From Streptomyces purpureus (lineage in GTDB: Bacteria; Actinomycetota; Actinomycetes; Streptomycetales; Streptomycetaceae): a DNA stretch of 64,000 nt. The notes under the pieces are model-generated. The model saw nothing but the letters and a program-made list of their open reading frames with translations. It was not told the DNA's origin and made no database searches. The position numbers and the translations under genes were made by a program. Of the stretch, positions 35,558-43,755 are shown piece after piece (positions within the stretch are counted from its first letter, which is position 1; each line of letters opens with the position of its first letter). Where the stretch lies: positions 122,345 through 186,344 of the forward strand of contig NZ_BMQQ01000013.1 of assembly GCF_014648195.1 (NCBI RefSeq), given 5' to 3'.

Positions 35558-37198
35558 TTACTTCTTCAGGACCTGAACTTCTTCGATGTTCGGGTCGCCG
35601 TCCTGCGCGTAGGTCACGCCGGTGACCTTCTCGGAGTAGCCCGCGTTGACCTTGTAGTACCAGAGCGGGATGGAGGGCATGTAGTTGACCAGCTCCTTCT
35701 CCAGCGCCTGGTAGGCCTTGACCGACTCGTCGAGGGTCTTCGCGCTGTCCGCCGCCTTGATCTTGGCGTCGACGGCCGGGTCACTGAAGTCACCCTGGTT
35801 GCCGGAAGCACCCGTCTGGAACAGGTCACGGAGGAAGTTGGAGTTGACCGGGTAGTCGAGCGCCCAGCCGGACCGGTAGATCGACTTGACCTGCTTGGAC
35901 TTACGGGCCTGGAGGTCGGCCTGGAAGTCCGGCTTGCCGTCGCCGACGCACTTGACGCCGGTGGCCTGGGTGATGCTGTTGCAGACCGCGTCGACCCACT
36001 CCTTGTGGCCGCCGTCGGCGTTGAACTGGATGGAGATGGCGTTGTTCGGGACGCCACCGCCGGCCTTGATGAGCTCCTTGGCCTTGGCGGGGTCGAACTT
36101 GGTGACGTCGCCGGCACCGTTCTCCTGGTGACCCAGGACGCCCTTGGCGACCCAGCCGGTCGCGGGCTCACGGGTGCCCTGGAGGACCGTCTTGGTGATG
36201 GTCGCGCGGTCGATCGCCATCGAGAGGCCCTGGATGACCTTCGGGTCGATCTTCTTGGGCTTCTTCCACTGGTCCGCGTAGAACGCGATGGCCAGGGTCT
36301 GGATCGAGGAGTACGACTGGTCCACGGCGCGGTCGCCGAGGTCCGCGCGGTAGACCGGGAGGTCCTTCGGCGCGATCTGGCGCAGCACGTCGACGTTGCC
36401 GGACTTCAGGTCCTCGTAGGCGGCCTCGAGGGTGGTGTAGTTTTTGAAGATCACACCACCGTTCTTCGCCTTGTTCGGGCCCTTGTAGTCGTCGAAGCGG
36501 ACGATCTCGATCTGCTTCTTGTTGTCCCAGGACTTGAACTTGTACGGGCCGTTGCCGACCGGCTTCTTACCCGCGGCGGTCGGGTCCTTGTAGAAGGACT
36601 CCGGCAGCGGCGAGAAGACCTCGTAGCCGAGCTTGTAGGCGAAGTACGGGACCGGGCTCTTCAGCGTGATGGTGAAGGTCGAGTCGTCGACGACCTTCAG
36701 GCCGTCCAGCTTGTCGGCGGTGGGCTTGGCGCCCTCCTTCTCCGGCAGGAGCTTCTCCGCGCCGAGGATGTCGCCGAACCAGGACGCGTTGCCCTGCTTG
36801 TTGTCGACGTTGGCGGCCCAGTTCCACGCGTCCACGTAGGACTTGGAGGTCACCGGGGTGCCGTCGTGGAACGTCCAGCCCTTCTTGAGCTTGACGGTCC
36901 ACACCTTCGAGTCCTTCGACTCGACCGACTCGGCGTTCACCATGGTGAGCTTGCCGTCCGGCGTGTAGTCCACGAGCTGAGCGAACAGACCGCTCATGAC
37001 GATGGAGCCGTTGGACTCCATGGTGTCGGCGGGGTGCAGGAGCTTCTCCGGCTCGCCCACCTCGATCGAGTAGATGCCGTTCGGGTCAACTTCACCCTTG
37101 GCGTCGCTGCCACTGCCGTTGCCCCCGCCACAGGCGGTCGCTGCCAGGGCGACGACTATCGCGCCCGCTACCCACTTGGCGCTCTTGGCACCGCGCAT
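35558..37198 (-). CDS. oligopeptide ABC transporter substrate-binding lipoprotein (operon 2), BldKB-like
   Basis: A 546-residue SBP family 5 lipoprotein. The signal peptide MRGAKSAKWVAGAIVVALAA ends at TACGGG with the lipidated Cys. The family segment KGWTFHDGTPVTSKSYVDAW is present. The ATG at 37198 follows GAGGAGGAA. Lys and Asp are more common here than in neighbouring proteins. In S. coelicolor the peptide importer BldK, required for aerial growth, is encoded next to a second peptide importer and not far from mshB, so this is a BldKB candidate; the published bldKA-E gene order differs, so no symbol is given. Confidence 0.88.
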   Translation of the reverse strand: MRGAKSAKWVAGAIVVALAATACGGGNGSGSDAKGEVDPNGIYSIEVGEPEKLLHPADTMESNGSIVMSGLFAQLVDYTPDGKLTMVNAESVESKDSKVWTVKLKKGWTFHDGTPVTSKSYVDAWNWAANVDNKQGNASWFGDILGAEKLLPEKEGAKPTADKLDGLKVVDDSTFTITLKSPVPYFAYKLGYEVFSPLPESFYKDPTAAGKKPVGNGPYKFKSWDNKKQIEIVRFDDYKGPNKAKNGGVIFKNYTTLEAAYEDLKSGNVDVLRQIAPKDLPVYRADLGDRAVDQSYSSIQTLAIAFYADQWKKPKKIDPKVIQGLSMAIDRATITKTVLQGTREPATGWVAKGVLGHQENGAGDVTKFDPAKAKELIKAGGGVPNNAISIQFNADGGHKEWVDAVCNSITQATGVKCVGDGKPDFQADLQARKSKQVKSIYRSGWALDYPVNSNFLRDLFQTGASGNQGDFSDPAVDAKIKAADSAKTLDESVKAYQALEKELVNYMPSIPLWYYKVNAGYSEKVTGVTYAQDGDPNIEEVQVLKK

Positions 37199-37551
37199 GG
37201 GTTCCTCCTCATGAGTCCACTTGTCACTACAAGAAGGACACTTCGAGGTTCGCCGACACCCCTGACGGCGATGACTCAAGTGTCCTGAGTGTGCTCGTGA
37301 GTCGGCGCTCCCCACAGCGCGTGACCCATTGACCCGAGCTCAATGGAGCCAACTATTAAGTACGTCCGGGCGGTAAACCACACTTAAAGGGTCTCGTTTT
37401 GACAACATCGACAAGGGACGCAGGATCGAAATCCGGACAAACTGAGCACAGACAGACACCCGCGAAACGGACCGTTAACACACGTTCCGGAGAGCGACGC
37501 CCGATAACCGGACACATGGGCAAGGGCTGGCCTGGAATATCGATTTGACGA
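37199..37551. other. promoter/leader region of operon 2
   Basis: No gene supported; a 70-codon frame on the minus strand lacks support. The region is AT-richer near 37340-37420 and includes CATTGA/TCAATG arms (37327-37332, 37340-37345). It must contain the operon 2 promoter. Confidence 0.55.
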
Positions 37552-37592
37552 AAGGCCCGGGCCCCCACAGTGTCTGCGGGGGCCCGGGCCTT
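37552..37592 (-). terminator. terminator downstream of typA
   Basis: Nineteen-base arms (37552-37570 and 37574-37592) with one mismatch and a 3-base loop, about 60 bases past the typA stop. Confidence 0.8.
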
Positions 37593-37651
37593 ACTGACGC
37601 GATGTCAGTGGTGGTGCCGCTGCCCGGCCGAGGGCCGGGACGGGGTCACGG

Positions 37652-39553
37652 TCAGCCGTGCTTGGCGCGCGAGGCGGCGCGGCCGCGCTCCTTCTGGTCG
37701 AGGACGACCTTGCGGATACGGACCGCCTCCGGGGTCACCTCGACGCACTCGTCGTCGCGGCAGAACTCCAGGGACTGCTCCAGGGAGAGCTTGCGCGGCG
37801 GGACGATCGCCTCGAAGGAGTCGGCCGACGAGGACCGCATGTTGGTGAGCTTCTTCTCCTTGGTGATGTTCACGTCCATGTCGTCGGCCCGGGAGTTCTC
37901 GCCGACGATCATGCCCTCGTACACCTCGGTGCCGGGGTCGGTGAACAGCACACCGCGCTCCTGGAGGTTGGTCATCGCGAACGCGGTGACCGAGCCCGCG
38001 CGGTCGGCGACCAGCGAACCGTTGTTACGGGTCTGCAGGGTGCCGAACCACGGCTCGTGGCCCTCGTGGATGGAGTGGGCGATACCGGTGCCGCGGGTCT
38101 GGGTCAGGAACTCCGTACGGAAGCCGATGAGGCCGCGGGACGGAACGACGAACTCCATGCGGACCCAGCCGGAGCCGTGGTTGGACATGTTGTCCATCCG
38201 GCCCTTGCGGACACCCATGAGCTGGGTGACGGCGCCCATGTGCTCCTCGGGCACGTCGATCGTCATGCGCTCGACGGGCTCGTGGACCTTGCCGTCGACG
38301 TCCTTGGTGACGACCTGCGGCTTGCCGATGGTCAGCTCGAAGCCCTCACGGCGCATCTGCTCGACCAGGATGGCCAGCGCCAGCTCACCGCGGCCCTGCA
38401 CCTCCCAGGCGTCGGGGCGCTCGGTGTCCAGCACGCGCAGCGAGACGTTACCGATCAGCTCGCGGTCGAGGCGGTCCTTGACCTGGCGGGCGGTCACCTT
38501 GCGGTCCTTGACCGCGGCCTTGGCGTCGGCGCCCTTGCCCGTGCCGCCGCGGCCGACCAGCGGGGAGGTGTTCGTACCGATGACCATCGAGATGGCCGGC
38601 TCGTCCACCGTGATCAGCGGCAGCGCGATCGGGTTCTCCGGGTCGGCCAGGGTCTCGCCGATCATGATGTCCGGGATACCGGCGACGGCGCAGATGTCAC
38701 CGGGGCCCGCCACCTCGGCCGGCTTGCGGGTGAGCGCCTCGGTCATCATCAGCTCGGTGATGCGGACGCTGGAGACCGAGCCGTCACGCTTGATCCAGGC
38801 GACCGTCTGACCCTTGCGGAGCTCGCCCTGCTCGACGCGGAGCAGCGCGATACGGCCGAGGAAGTTGTCGGCGTCGAGGTTGGTGACGTGGGCCTGGAGC
38901 GGCGCATCCTCCTCGTACGTCGGGGCCGGGACGTGCTCGAGGATCGTGGAGAAGAACGGCTCCAGGTTCTCGCTGTCGGCCGGGACGGTGCCGTCCTCCG
39001 GCTTGGTCAGCGAGGCGATGCCGTCACGGCCGCAGGCGTAGACGATCGGGAACTCGATCTGGTCCTCGTCGGCGTCCAGGTCGAGGAAGAGGTCGTAGGT
39101 CTCGTTGACGACCTCGTCGATCCGGGAGTCCGGGCGGTCGGTCTTGTTGATGCAGAGGATGACCGGCATCCGGGCCTGGAGGGCCTTGCGGAGCACGAAG
39201 CGGGTCTGGGGCAGCGGACCCTCGGAGGCGTCCACCAGCAGAACGACGGCGTCGACCATCGACAGACCGCGCTCGACCTCACCACCGAAGTCGGCGTGGC
39301 CGGGGGTGTCGATGATGTTGATCGTGATCGGGGCCCCGCCGTCCTTGGGGTGGTACTTCACCGCCGTGTTCTTGGCGAGGATCGTGATGCCCTTCTCACG
39401 CTCCAGGTCGTTCGAGTCCATCATGCGGTCGTCGAGCTGCTGGTGGGCGGCGAAGGCACCCGCCTGCTTCAGCATGGCGTCGACGATGGTCGTCTTGCCG
39501 TGGTCGACGTGGGCGACGATGGCGACGTTACGGATGTCGTGGCGCGTGGGCAT
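37652..39553 (-). CDS. typA: ribosome-associated GTPase TypA/BipA
   Basis: A 633-residue translational GTPase. G1 is AHVDHGKTT, G3 DTPGHADFGGEVERGL, and G4 NKTDRPDSR; the EF-G-like and BipA-specific C-terminal domains follow, at normal family length. The ATG at 39553 gives the canonical MPTRHDIRNVAIVAHVDHGK. TypA binds ribosomes under stress and helps 50S assembly in other bacteria. It stands alone between the peptide importers and another peptide-binding protein. Confidence 0.94.
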   Translation of the reverse strand: MPTRHDIRNVAIVAHVDHGKTTIVDAMLKQAGAFAAHQQLDDRMMDSNDLEREKGITILAKNTAVKYHPKDGGAPITINIIDTPGHADFGGEVERGLSMVDAVVLLVDASEGPLPQTRFVLRKALQARMPVILCINKTDRPDSRIDEVVNETYDLFLDLDADEDQIEFPIVYACGRDGIASLTKPEDGTVPADSENLEPFFSTILEHVPAPTYEEDAPLQAHVTNLDADNFLGRIALLRVEQGELRKGQTVAWIKRDGSVSSVRITELMMTEALTRKPAEVAGPGDICAVAGIPDIMIGETLADPENPIALPLITVDEPAISMVIGTNTSPLVGRGGTGKGADAKAAVKDRKVTARQVKDRLDRELIGNVSLRVLDTERPDAWEVQGRGELALAILVEQMRREGFELTIGKPQVVTKDVDGKVHEPVERMTIDVPEEHMGAVTQLMGVRKGRMDNMSNHGSGWVRMEFVVPSRGLIGFRTEFLTQTRGTGIAHSIHEGHEPWFGTLQTRNNGSLVADRAGSVTAFAMTNLQERGVLFTDPGTEVYEGMIVGENSRADDMDVNITKEKKLTNMRSSSADSFEAIVPPRKLSLEQSLEFCRDDECVEVTPEAVRIRKVVLDQKERGRAASRAKHG

Positions 39554-39798
39554 GAGTGGCTTGCGCTTCTCTCGGATCGTGGGATCAGGCGTCGCAGAGA
39601 GTCTCGGTCCTCGTACGCCCGCCGGGCGGACGCGCCACGGCTGCCTCCTATGGTACGGGGCCTTCACGCGAGAGGCTTCCCGGCCCGATCAGGAGTGCGA
39701 TCCAGGGGCTGTTTGAGCAGGCCGGGAGATGGCTGGAAGGTGGTGTGCGGGTGCGCTGGGGGCGCGGGGAGAACGGCCCGGGTCGAGGGCAGAGCGAT
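39554..39798. other. typA promoter region, no gene
   Basis: I see only the short leader of typA and no supportable coding frame. A purine-rich GAGAGAAG just beyond 39553 on the minus strand is the likely typA ribosome site. Confidence 0.5.
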
Positions 39799-39827
39799 CT
39801 TGCCCGCCGGCGAGGCCGGCGGGCAAG
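39799..39827 (-). terminator. terminator after the long peptide-binding lipoprotein gene
   Basis: Perfect 13-base arms (39799-39811 and 39815-39827) with a 3-base loop. They lie between the lipoprotein stop at 39876 and the upstream region of typA. Confidence 0.75.
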
Positions 39828-39875
39828 TGAATTGAGCTGGTCTTGAGGTTCTGACCTGCGAGATTGTCGTTCCGG

Positions 39876-42305
39876 TTACTTCTTGGTGTTCTTCGGGCCA
39901 CCGGCGGACGGCGCCTTCTTCCAGCCGATGTCCTGGTAGCGGGGAGTGGCGAAGCCGAAGGCTCCTGCGTTCCGGATTCCCTGGTGGGCGCCGACCAGCT
40001 GGGGGCGCTGATAGAGGGGGATGGATCCGGCTGCGGCCCAGATCCGGGCGTCGGCCTGGCGGACCAGGTCCCGTGCCGTCTTCTCGTTGAGCTCCCCCAC
40101 CGCCTGGTCGAACAGCTGGTCGATACGGTCGGTGCCGACCCGGGAGTAGTTCTGCTCCACCAGCAGCGAGCCGTCCGAGGCGGGCTCCGGCTTGGCGTAG
40201 ATCGGCCGGGCGTCGGTCGCGGGGAAGGCGGAGGCCGGCCAGGAGAAGAGGGCGAGGTCGTACTCGCCGGCGGCGACGTGGTCCTTGAAGAAGTTCTCGT
40301 CGGGAACCTTGACGATGTCCGTACGGATCCCGACCCGGTCCAGCATCCGCACGATCTTGTCGCCGACCGCCCGCAGGGATTCCGACCCCGGGCCGGAGGG
40401 CAGGACGAACTTGAGCGTCAGGGGCTGCCCGTTCTTCCCGAGCGGGCCGGCCGCCTCGGGGGCGGGGGCGGGGGCGGCGGTGCCGCGTGGCGCGTACGCC
40501 CCGGCGACCGGGCGGTCGGCCGCGCCCTGGGCCTCGGAGCGGCCGTCGGCCCGGGTGTCGACCGTGCCGTCCGCGGCCGCTTCGAGGAGCTGGGCCTGGC
40601 GCAGCAGGCCGACGCTCTGGAGCGCGGCGCCGAAGCCCGGCGCGAGGATGTTGATGCCCGGCTCCTGGCCGCCGCCGATGCGCGGCTCGGAGCCGCCGGG
40701 CTTGTCGTCGCCGACGATGTAGAGCCCCTCGTTGGAGGCCTTGTCCGCTTCCTTGGATTTCTCGGCTTTCTGGTCGCCGCTGCTGTTCTTGTCAGCCTGG
40801 GCCTTGTCGGCCTGGTTCTGGTCGGCCTCGTCGGCGGCGTCGGTCTTGCCGGCCGGGTCGGCGCTCTGCCCTGGACTGGCCTCGCTGCCGGCCTTCGCGC
40901 CGGCCGGCTTGCGCGCGCCGCCCCTCGTCCAGCCCGCGTCGGCGAGGAGCGCCTCCGCCTCCTTGGTGTCCTGGCCGCCGAGCGCGTTGCTGTTGTCGGC
41001 GTACGCCGCCTGTCCGGCGAGCGCCAGGTGGCTGCCGGGCGGCTGCGCGGGCAGGCCCAGCGGGGTCAGTACGGTCTCGGCGAGCGCCTGGCGGTCCAGC
41101 GCGCGGGCCACCGCCCGGCGCACCCGCTCGTCGGCGAGCGGCCCGGACTCGCCGTTCAGGGAGAGCTGGGTGTAGGCGGGCTCCAGCGACTTGCGTACGA
41201 CGTAGTCGCGCAGCGAGCGCTGTTCGGTGACGTAGCGGGCGAGGGCCGCCTGGTTGCGCTTGCGGGCGGCCTGTACGAGTCCGGCGGTCTCCTTGTCGGA
41301 GCCGTTCGCCAGCGACCAGGACTTCAGCGCGCCCGACGGGGTGGTCCCGGTGCCCGGTCCGTGCGCAGCCGCCTTGTCCTTGCCGCCCTGGGCCGGCTTG
41401 GCCGCGAGCGTGATCCGCTCGGCCGCCGCCCGGTCGATCTCGGCCAGGTCGACCGTGCCGGCGGCAAGCGCGGAGGCCCGGTCCGCCCGGGGGACCGACT
41501 TCAGGACGATGGTGTCGAGCTTGGCGGGCTGCCCCCACCAGCGGGGGTTGCGGACGAGGGTGGCGGTGCCGGCCTTGGCGTCGAGACCCTTCAGCTGAAA
41601 CGGTCCTGCGGTGGATTTCAGCTGGGTGCGCGCCCCGTCGTTGAAGGTCGCCGGCGAGCCCATGACCTCCTTGGGGTACAGCGGCGAGAAGAGGGACTGC
41701 CAGTCCGCGTACGGCTTGGCGAAGGTGACCCGGACCTCCAGGTTGTTCGCCCCCCGCTCGATCTTCTCGATCCGCTCGTACCCGGCGTTGCGCGCGGTCC
41801 AGTACGCGGTGTCCTTGCCGCTCAGCGCCCGCCACTGGGCGACGAAGTCCGGCGCGCCGATCTCCCGGCCGTCGCTCCACACGGCCTGCTGGTGGAGCTT
41901 GTAGAGGACGACCTGCTTCGGCTCGCGCTCGATGATCTGCGCGGACTCCAGGTAGTCGGGGTTGAGCTGCGGGCGGCCCCGCGCGTCCAGCGTGTAGAGC
42001 GCGGGCAGGACGGCCCCGGCGATCCGGGCGGTGGTGCCGTCGGCGTCGGCCTGGAAGGTGTTGAGCGTGGCGGGCACGGTGTCGACGGCCCACTTCAGCG
42101 TGCCGCCGTCGGTGATCTGGTCGCGGGCGGCCGGGGCGAGGTCCTGGGGGGCGGCCTTGCCGCCGCCGTCCTCGTCCGAGCTGCAGCCGGCGAGGACGGT
42201 GACGGCGAGCACCCCGCTGGTGACGAGGGCAACGGAGCGGAGTGTGCGGGAGCGGGGGCTCCGGGAGCATGTCCTCCCGCGAGGGGCGGCGCCGACCTGG
42301 GACAT
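39876..42305 (-). CDS. long ABC-type peptide-binding lipoprotein (SBP family 5)
   Basis: An 809-residue protein, well above the 530-600 usual for the family. The lipoprotein signal ends VLAVTVLAGCSSDEDGG. SBP_bac_5 segments appear at both ends (for example SDGREIGAPDFVAQWRALSG and LKFVLPSGPGSESLRAVGDK), split by an insert of about 170 residues rich in Ala, Lys, Asp and Gly (KAEKSKEADKASNEG). No permease or ATPase gene is adjacent, so it may feed a shared importer such as those at 25-37 kb. It starts at the ATG at 42305. Confidence 0.87.
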   Translation of the reverse strand: MSQVGAAPRGRTCSRSPRSRTLRSVALVTSGVLAVTVLAGCSSDEDGGGKAAPQDLAPAARDQITDGGTLKWAVDTVPATLNTFQADADGTTARIAGAVLPALYTLDARGRPQLNPDYLESAQIIEREPKQVVLYKLHQQAVWSDGREIGAPDFVAQWRALSGKDTAYWTARNAGYERIEKIERGANNLEVRVTFAKPYADWQSLFSPLYPKEVMGSPATFNDGARTQLKSTAGPFQLKGLDAKAGTATLVRNPRWWGQPAKLDTIVLKSVPRADRASALAAGTVDLAEIDRAAAERITLAAKPAQGGKDKAAAHGPGTGTTPSGALKSWSLANGSDKETAGLVQAARKRNQAALARYVTEQRSLRDYVVRKSLEPAYTQLSLNGESGPLADERVRRAVARALDRQALAETVLTPLGLPAQPPGSHLALAGQAAYADNSNALGGQDTKEAEALLADAGWTRGGARKPAGAKAGSEASPGQSADPAGKTDAADEADQNQADKAQADKNSSGDQKAEKSKEADKASNEGLYIVGDDKPGGSEPRIGGGQEPGINILAPGFGAALQSVGLLRQAQLLEAAADGTVDTRADGRSEAQGAADRPVAGAYAPRGTAAPAPAPEAAGPLGKNGQPLTLKFVLPSGPGSESLRAVGDKIVRMLDRVGIRTDIVKVPDENFFKDHVAAGEYDLALFSWPASAFPATDARPIYAKPEPASDGSLLVEQNYSRVGTDRIDQLFDQAVGELNEKTARDLVRQADARIWAAAGSIPLYQRPQLVGAHQGIRNAGAFGFATPRYQDIGWKKAPSAGGPKNTKK

Positions 42306-42595
42306 GGCTGTACCTCTTCGTCCTGTTTTGTGAATTTAGAGATGATCACACCTATTGCCCATACACTGAAGAGGAAAAAATGGGCCCGGTGACGACGACA
42401 CGGCGACACGGTCCGCAAACCCACCCGTGCGGCCCAACGGCCGCCGGACGTCCGTCACGGGCCTCGTCCGGAAACACGCGGAGGCGCGCCCCCAGACGAG
42501 TGGAATCCGTGCACACCACTTCACAACGGCGATGTGACGCGCAACACTCTCAGGCGCGTGTTTGCCACCCGCGATCGCGGAAGTGAGGGCAACTC
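42306..42595. other. divergent promoter region, no gene
   Basis: This separates the leftward lipoprotein gene from the rightward succinate dehydrogenase cluster. It includes an AT-rich stretch (42325-42385) with a run of six A residues. No start-to-stop frame here looks coding. Confidence 0.5.
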
Positions 42596-42823
42596 ATGTC
42601 CCTGCAGGACGATTTGGCGGCCGTCAAGCGCAGCCTCGAAGATCTGGTCCGCACGGTCGGACAGCTGGAACGCAGCATCGCCGCGGAGCAGGGCGCCCAG
42701 CCCCTGCCTCCGAGGGGCCGGCCCGAAGGCATGGTGACCATCCCCGACGCCCCGTACAACAGCGCCCTGTGGACGGACACGGACGACGAGGGCCTCGGCG
42801 CACGCGACCGACACGCGCCCTGA
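42596..42823 (+). CDS. small coiled-coil protein upstream of succinate dehydrogenase
   Basis: A 75-residue protein. The first 33 residues form a short heptad-like helix (DDLAAVKRSLEDLVRTVGQL), followed by a polar tail with Pro, Gly and acidic residues. No known domain. It is 97 bases upstream of and in the same direction as the dehydrogenase operon. A role in that complex is only positional inference. Confidence 0.6.
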   Translation: MSLQDDLAAVKRSLEDLVRTVGQLERSIAAEQGAQPLPPRGRPEGMVTIPDAPYNSALWTDTDDEGLGARDRHAP

Positions 42824-42920
42824 CACCGGCGTACGCCCCGCCGTCGCATCCGCCCCGGTGCCCGGTACGCGTCCCGGGCAGACGCGAGCCCCCGACCGGC
42901 ACCCGCCCTAGGAGACCTCG

Positions 42921-43754
42921 TTGGCCACAGGCACCGACCCAGCCGATCTCGCCACGGGCCGCGGGGGCGGTGTGCACGAAGCCTCGCGCGCCGCCATCGC
43001 CGCCCGGCACCTGCGTACCGACCGCTGGTGGCTCGCCCCCGCGCTCACCGCGGCCGGACTGCTCGCCTTCGTCGTGTACTCGACCTGGCGGGCGTTCTCG
43101 AACAGCGACTACTACGCCGCCCCGTACGTCTCGCCGTTCTACTCGCCCTGCCTGGCGGAGAACTGCGTCCCCATGAAGGCCGGCCCCAACTGGGAGATCT
43201 TCGGCAGCTGGTGGGGCCTGTCCCCCGCCCTGCTGATCCTGATCTTCCCGCTCGGCTTCCGACTGACCTGCTACTACTACCGCAAGGCCTACTACCGCGG
43301 CTTCTGGGCCTCTCCGCCGGCCTGCGCGGTCGCCGAGCCGCACCGGAAGTACACCGGCGAGACCCGCTTCCCGCTGGTCCTCCAGAACATCCACCGGTAC
43401 TTCTTCTACGCCGCACTCCCCGTCGCCGGGATCCTCACCTACGACACCGTCCTGGCCTTCCGCGACGCCTCCTACGCCTGGGGGCACGCCGGGCTCGGCA
43501 CCGTCGTCTTCCTGGTCAACATCGTGCTGATCTGGGCGTACACCTTCTCCTGCCACTCCTGCCGGCACATCGTCGGCGGCCGGCTGCGGCACTTCTCCCG
43601 GCATCCGGTGCGCTACCGCCTCTGGGGCCTGGTGGGCCGGCTGAACGACCATCACATGCTGCTGGCCTGGACCTCGTTGTTCAGCGTCGCGTTCGCCGAC
43701 TTCTACGTGTACCTGCTCGCGACCGGCACCTTCGACGACCCGAGGATCTTCTGA
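42921..43754 (+). CDS. succinate dehydrogenase/fumarate reductase membrane anchor subunit
   Basis: A 277-residue membrane protein with about five helices (LTAAGLLAFVVYSTW, LLILIFPLGFRLTCYYY, YFFYAALPVAGIL, VVFLVNIVLIWAYTF, LAWTSLFSVAFADFYVYLL). His residues in or near helices (QNIHRYF, SCHSCRHIV, DHHMLLAW) could ligate heme. It starts at a TTG with AGGAGA upstream. It anchors the flavoprotein and iron-sulfur subunits to the membrane and passes electrons to quinone. The type matches mycobacterial Sdh1 rather than E. coli SdhCD. Confidence 0.88.
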   Translation: MATGTDPADLATGRGGGVHEASRAAIAARHLRTDRWWLAPALTAAGLLAFVVYSTWRAFSNSDYYAAPYVSPFYSPCLAENCVPMKAGPNWEIFGSWWGLSPALLILIFPLGFRLTCYYYRKAYYRGFWASPPACAVAEPHRKYTGETRFPLVLQNIHRYFFYAALPVAGILTYDTVLAFRDASYAWGHAGLGTVVFLVNIVLIWAYTFSCHSCRHIVGGRLRHFSRHPVRYRLWGLVGRLNDHHMLLAWTSLFSVAFADFYVYLLATGTFDDPRIF

Positions 43755-43755
43755 C

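Noticed and set aside
35558..37198. Naming operon 2 as bldK
   Set aside because: Neighbourhood and the binding-protein N-terminus fit, but the reported bldKA-E order (permease first) does not match. I left symbols empty.
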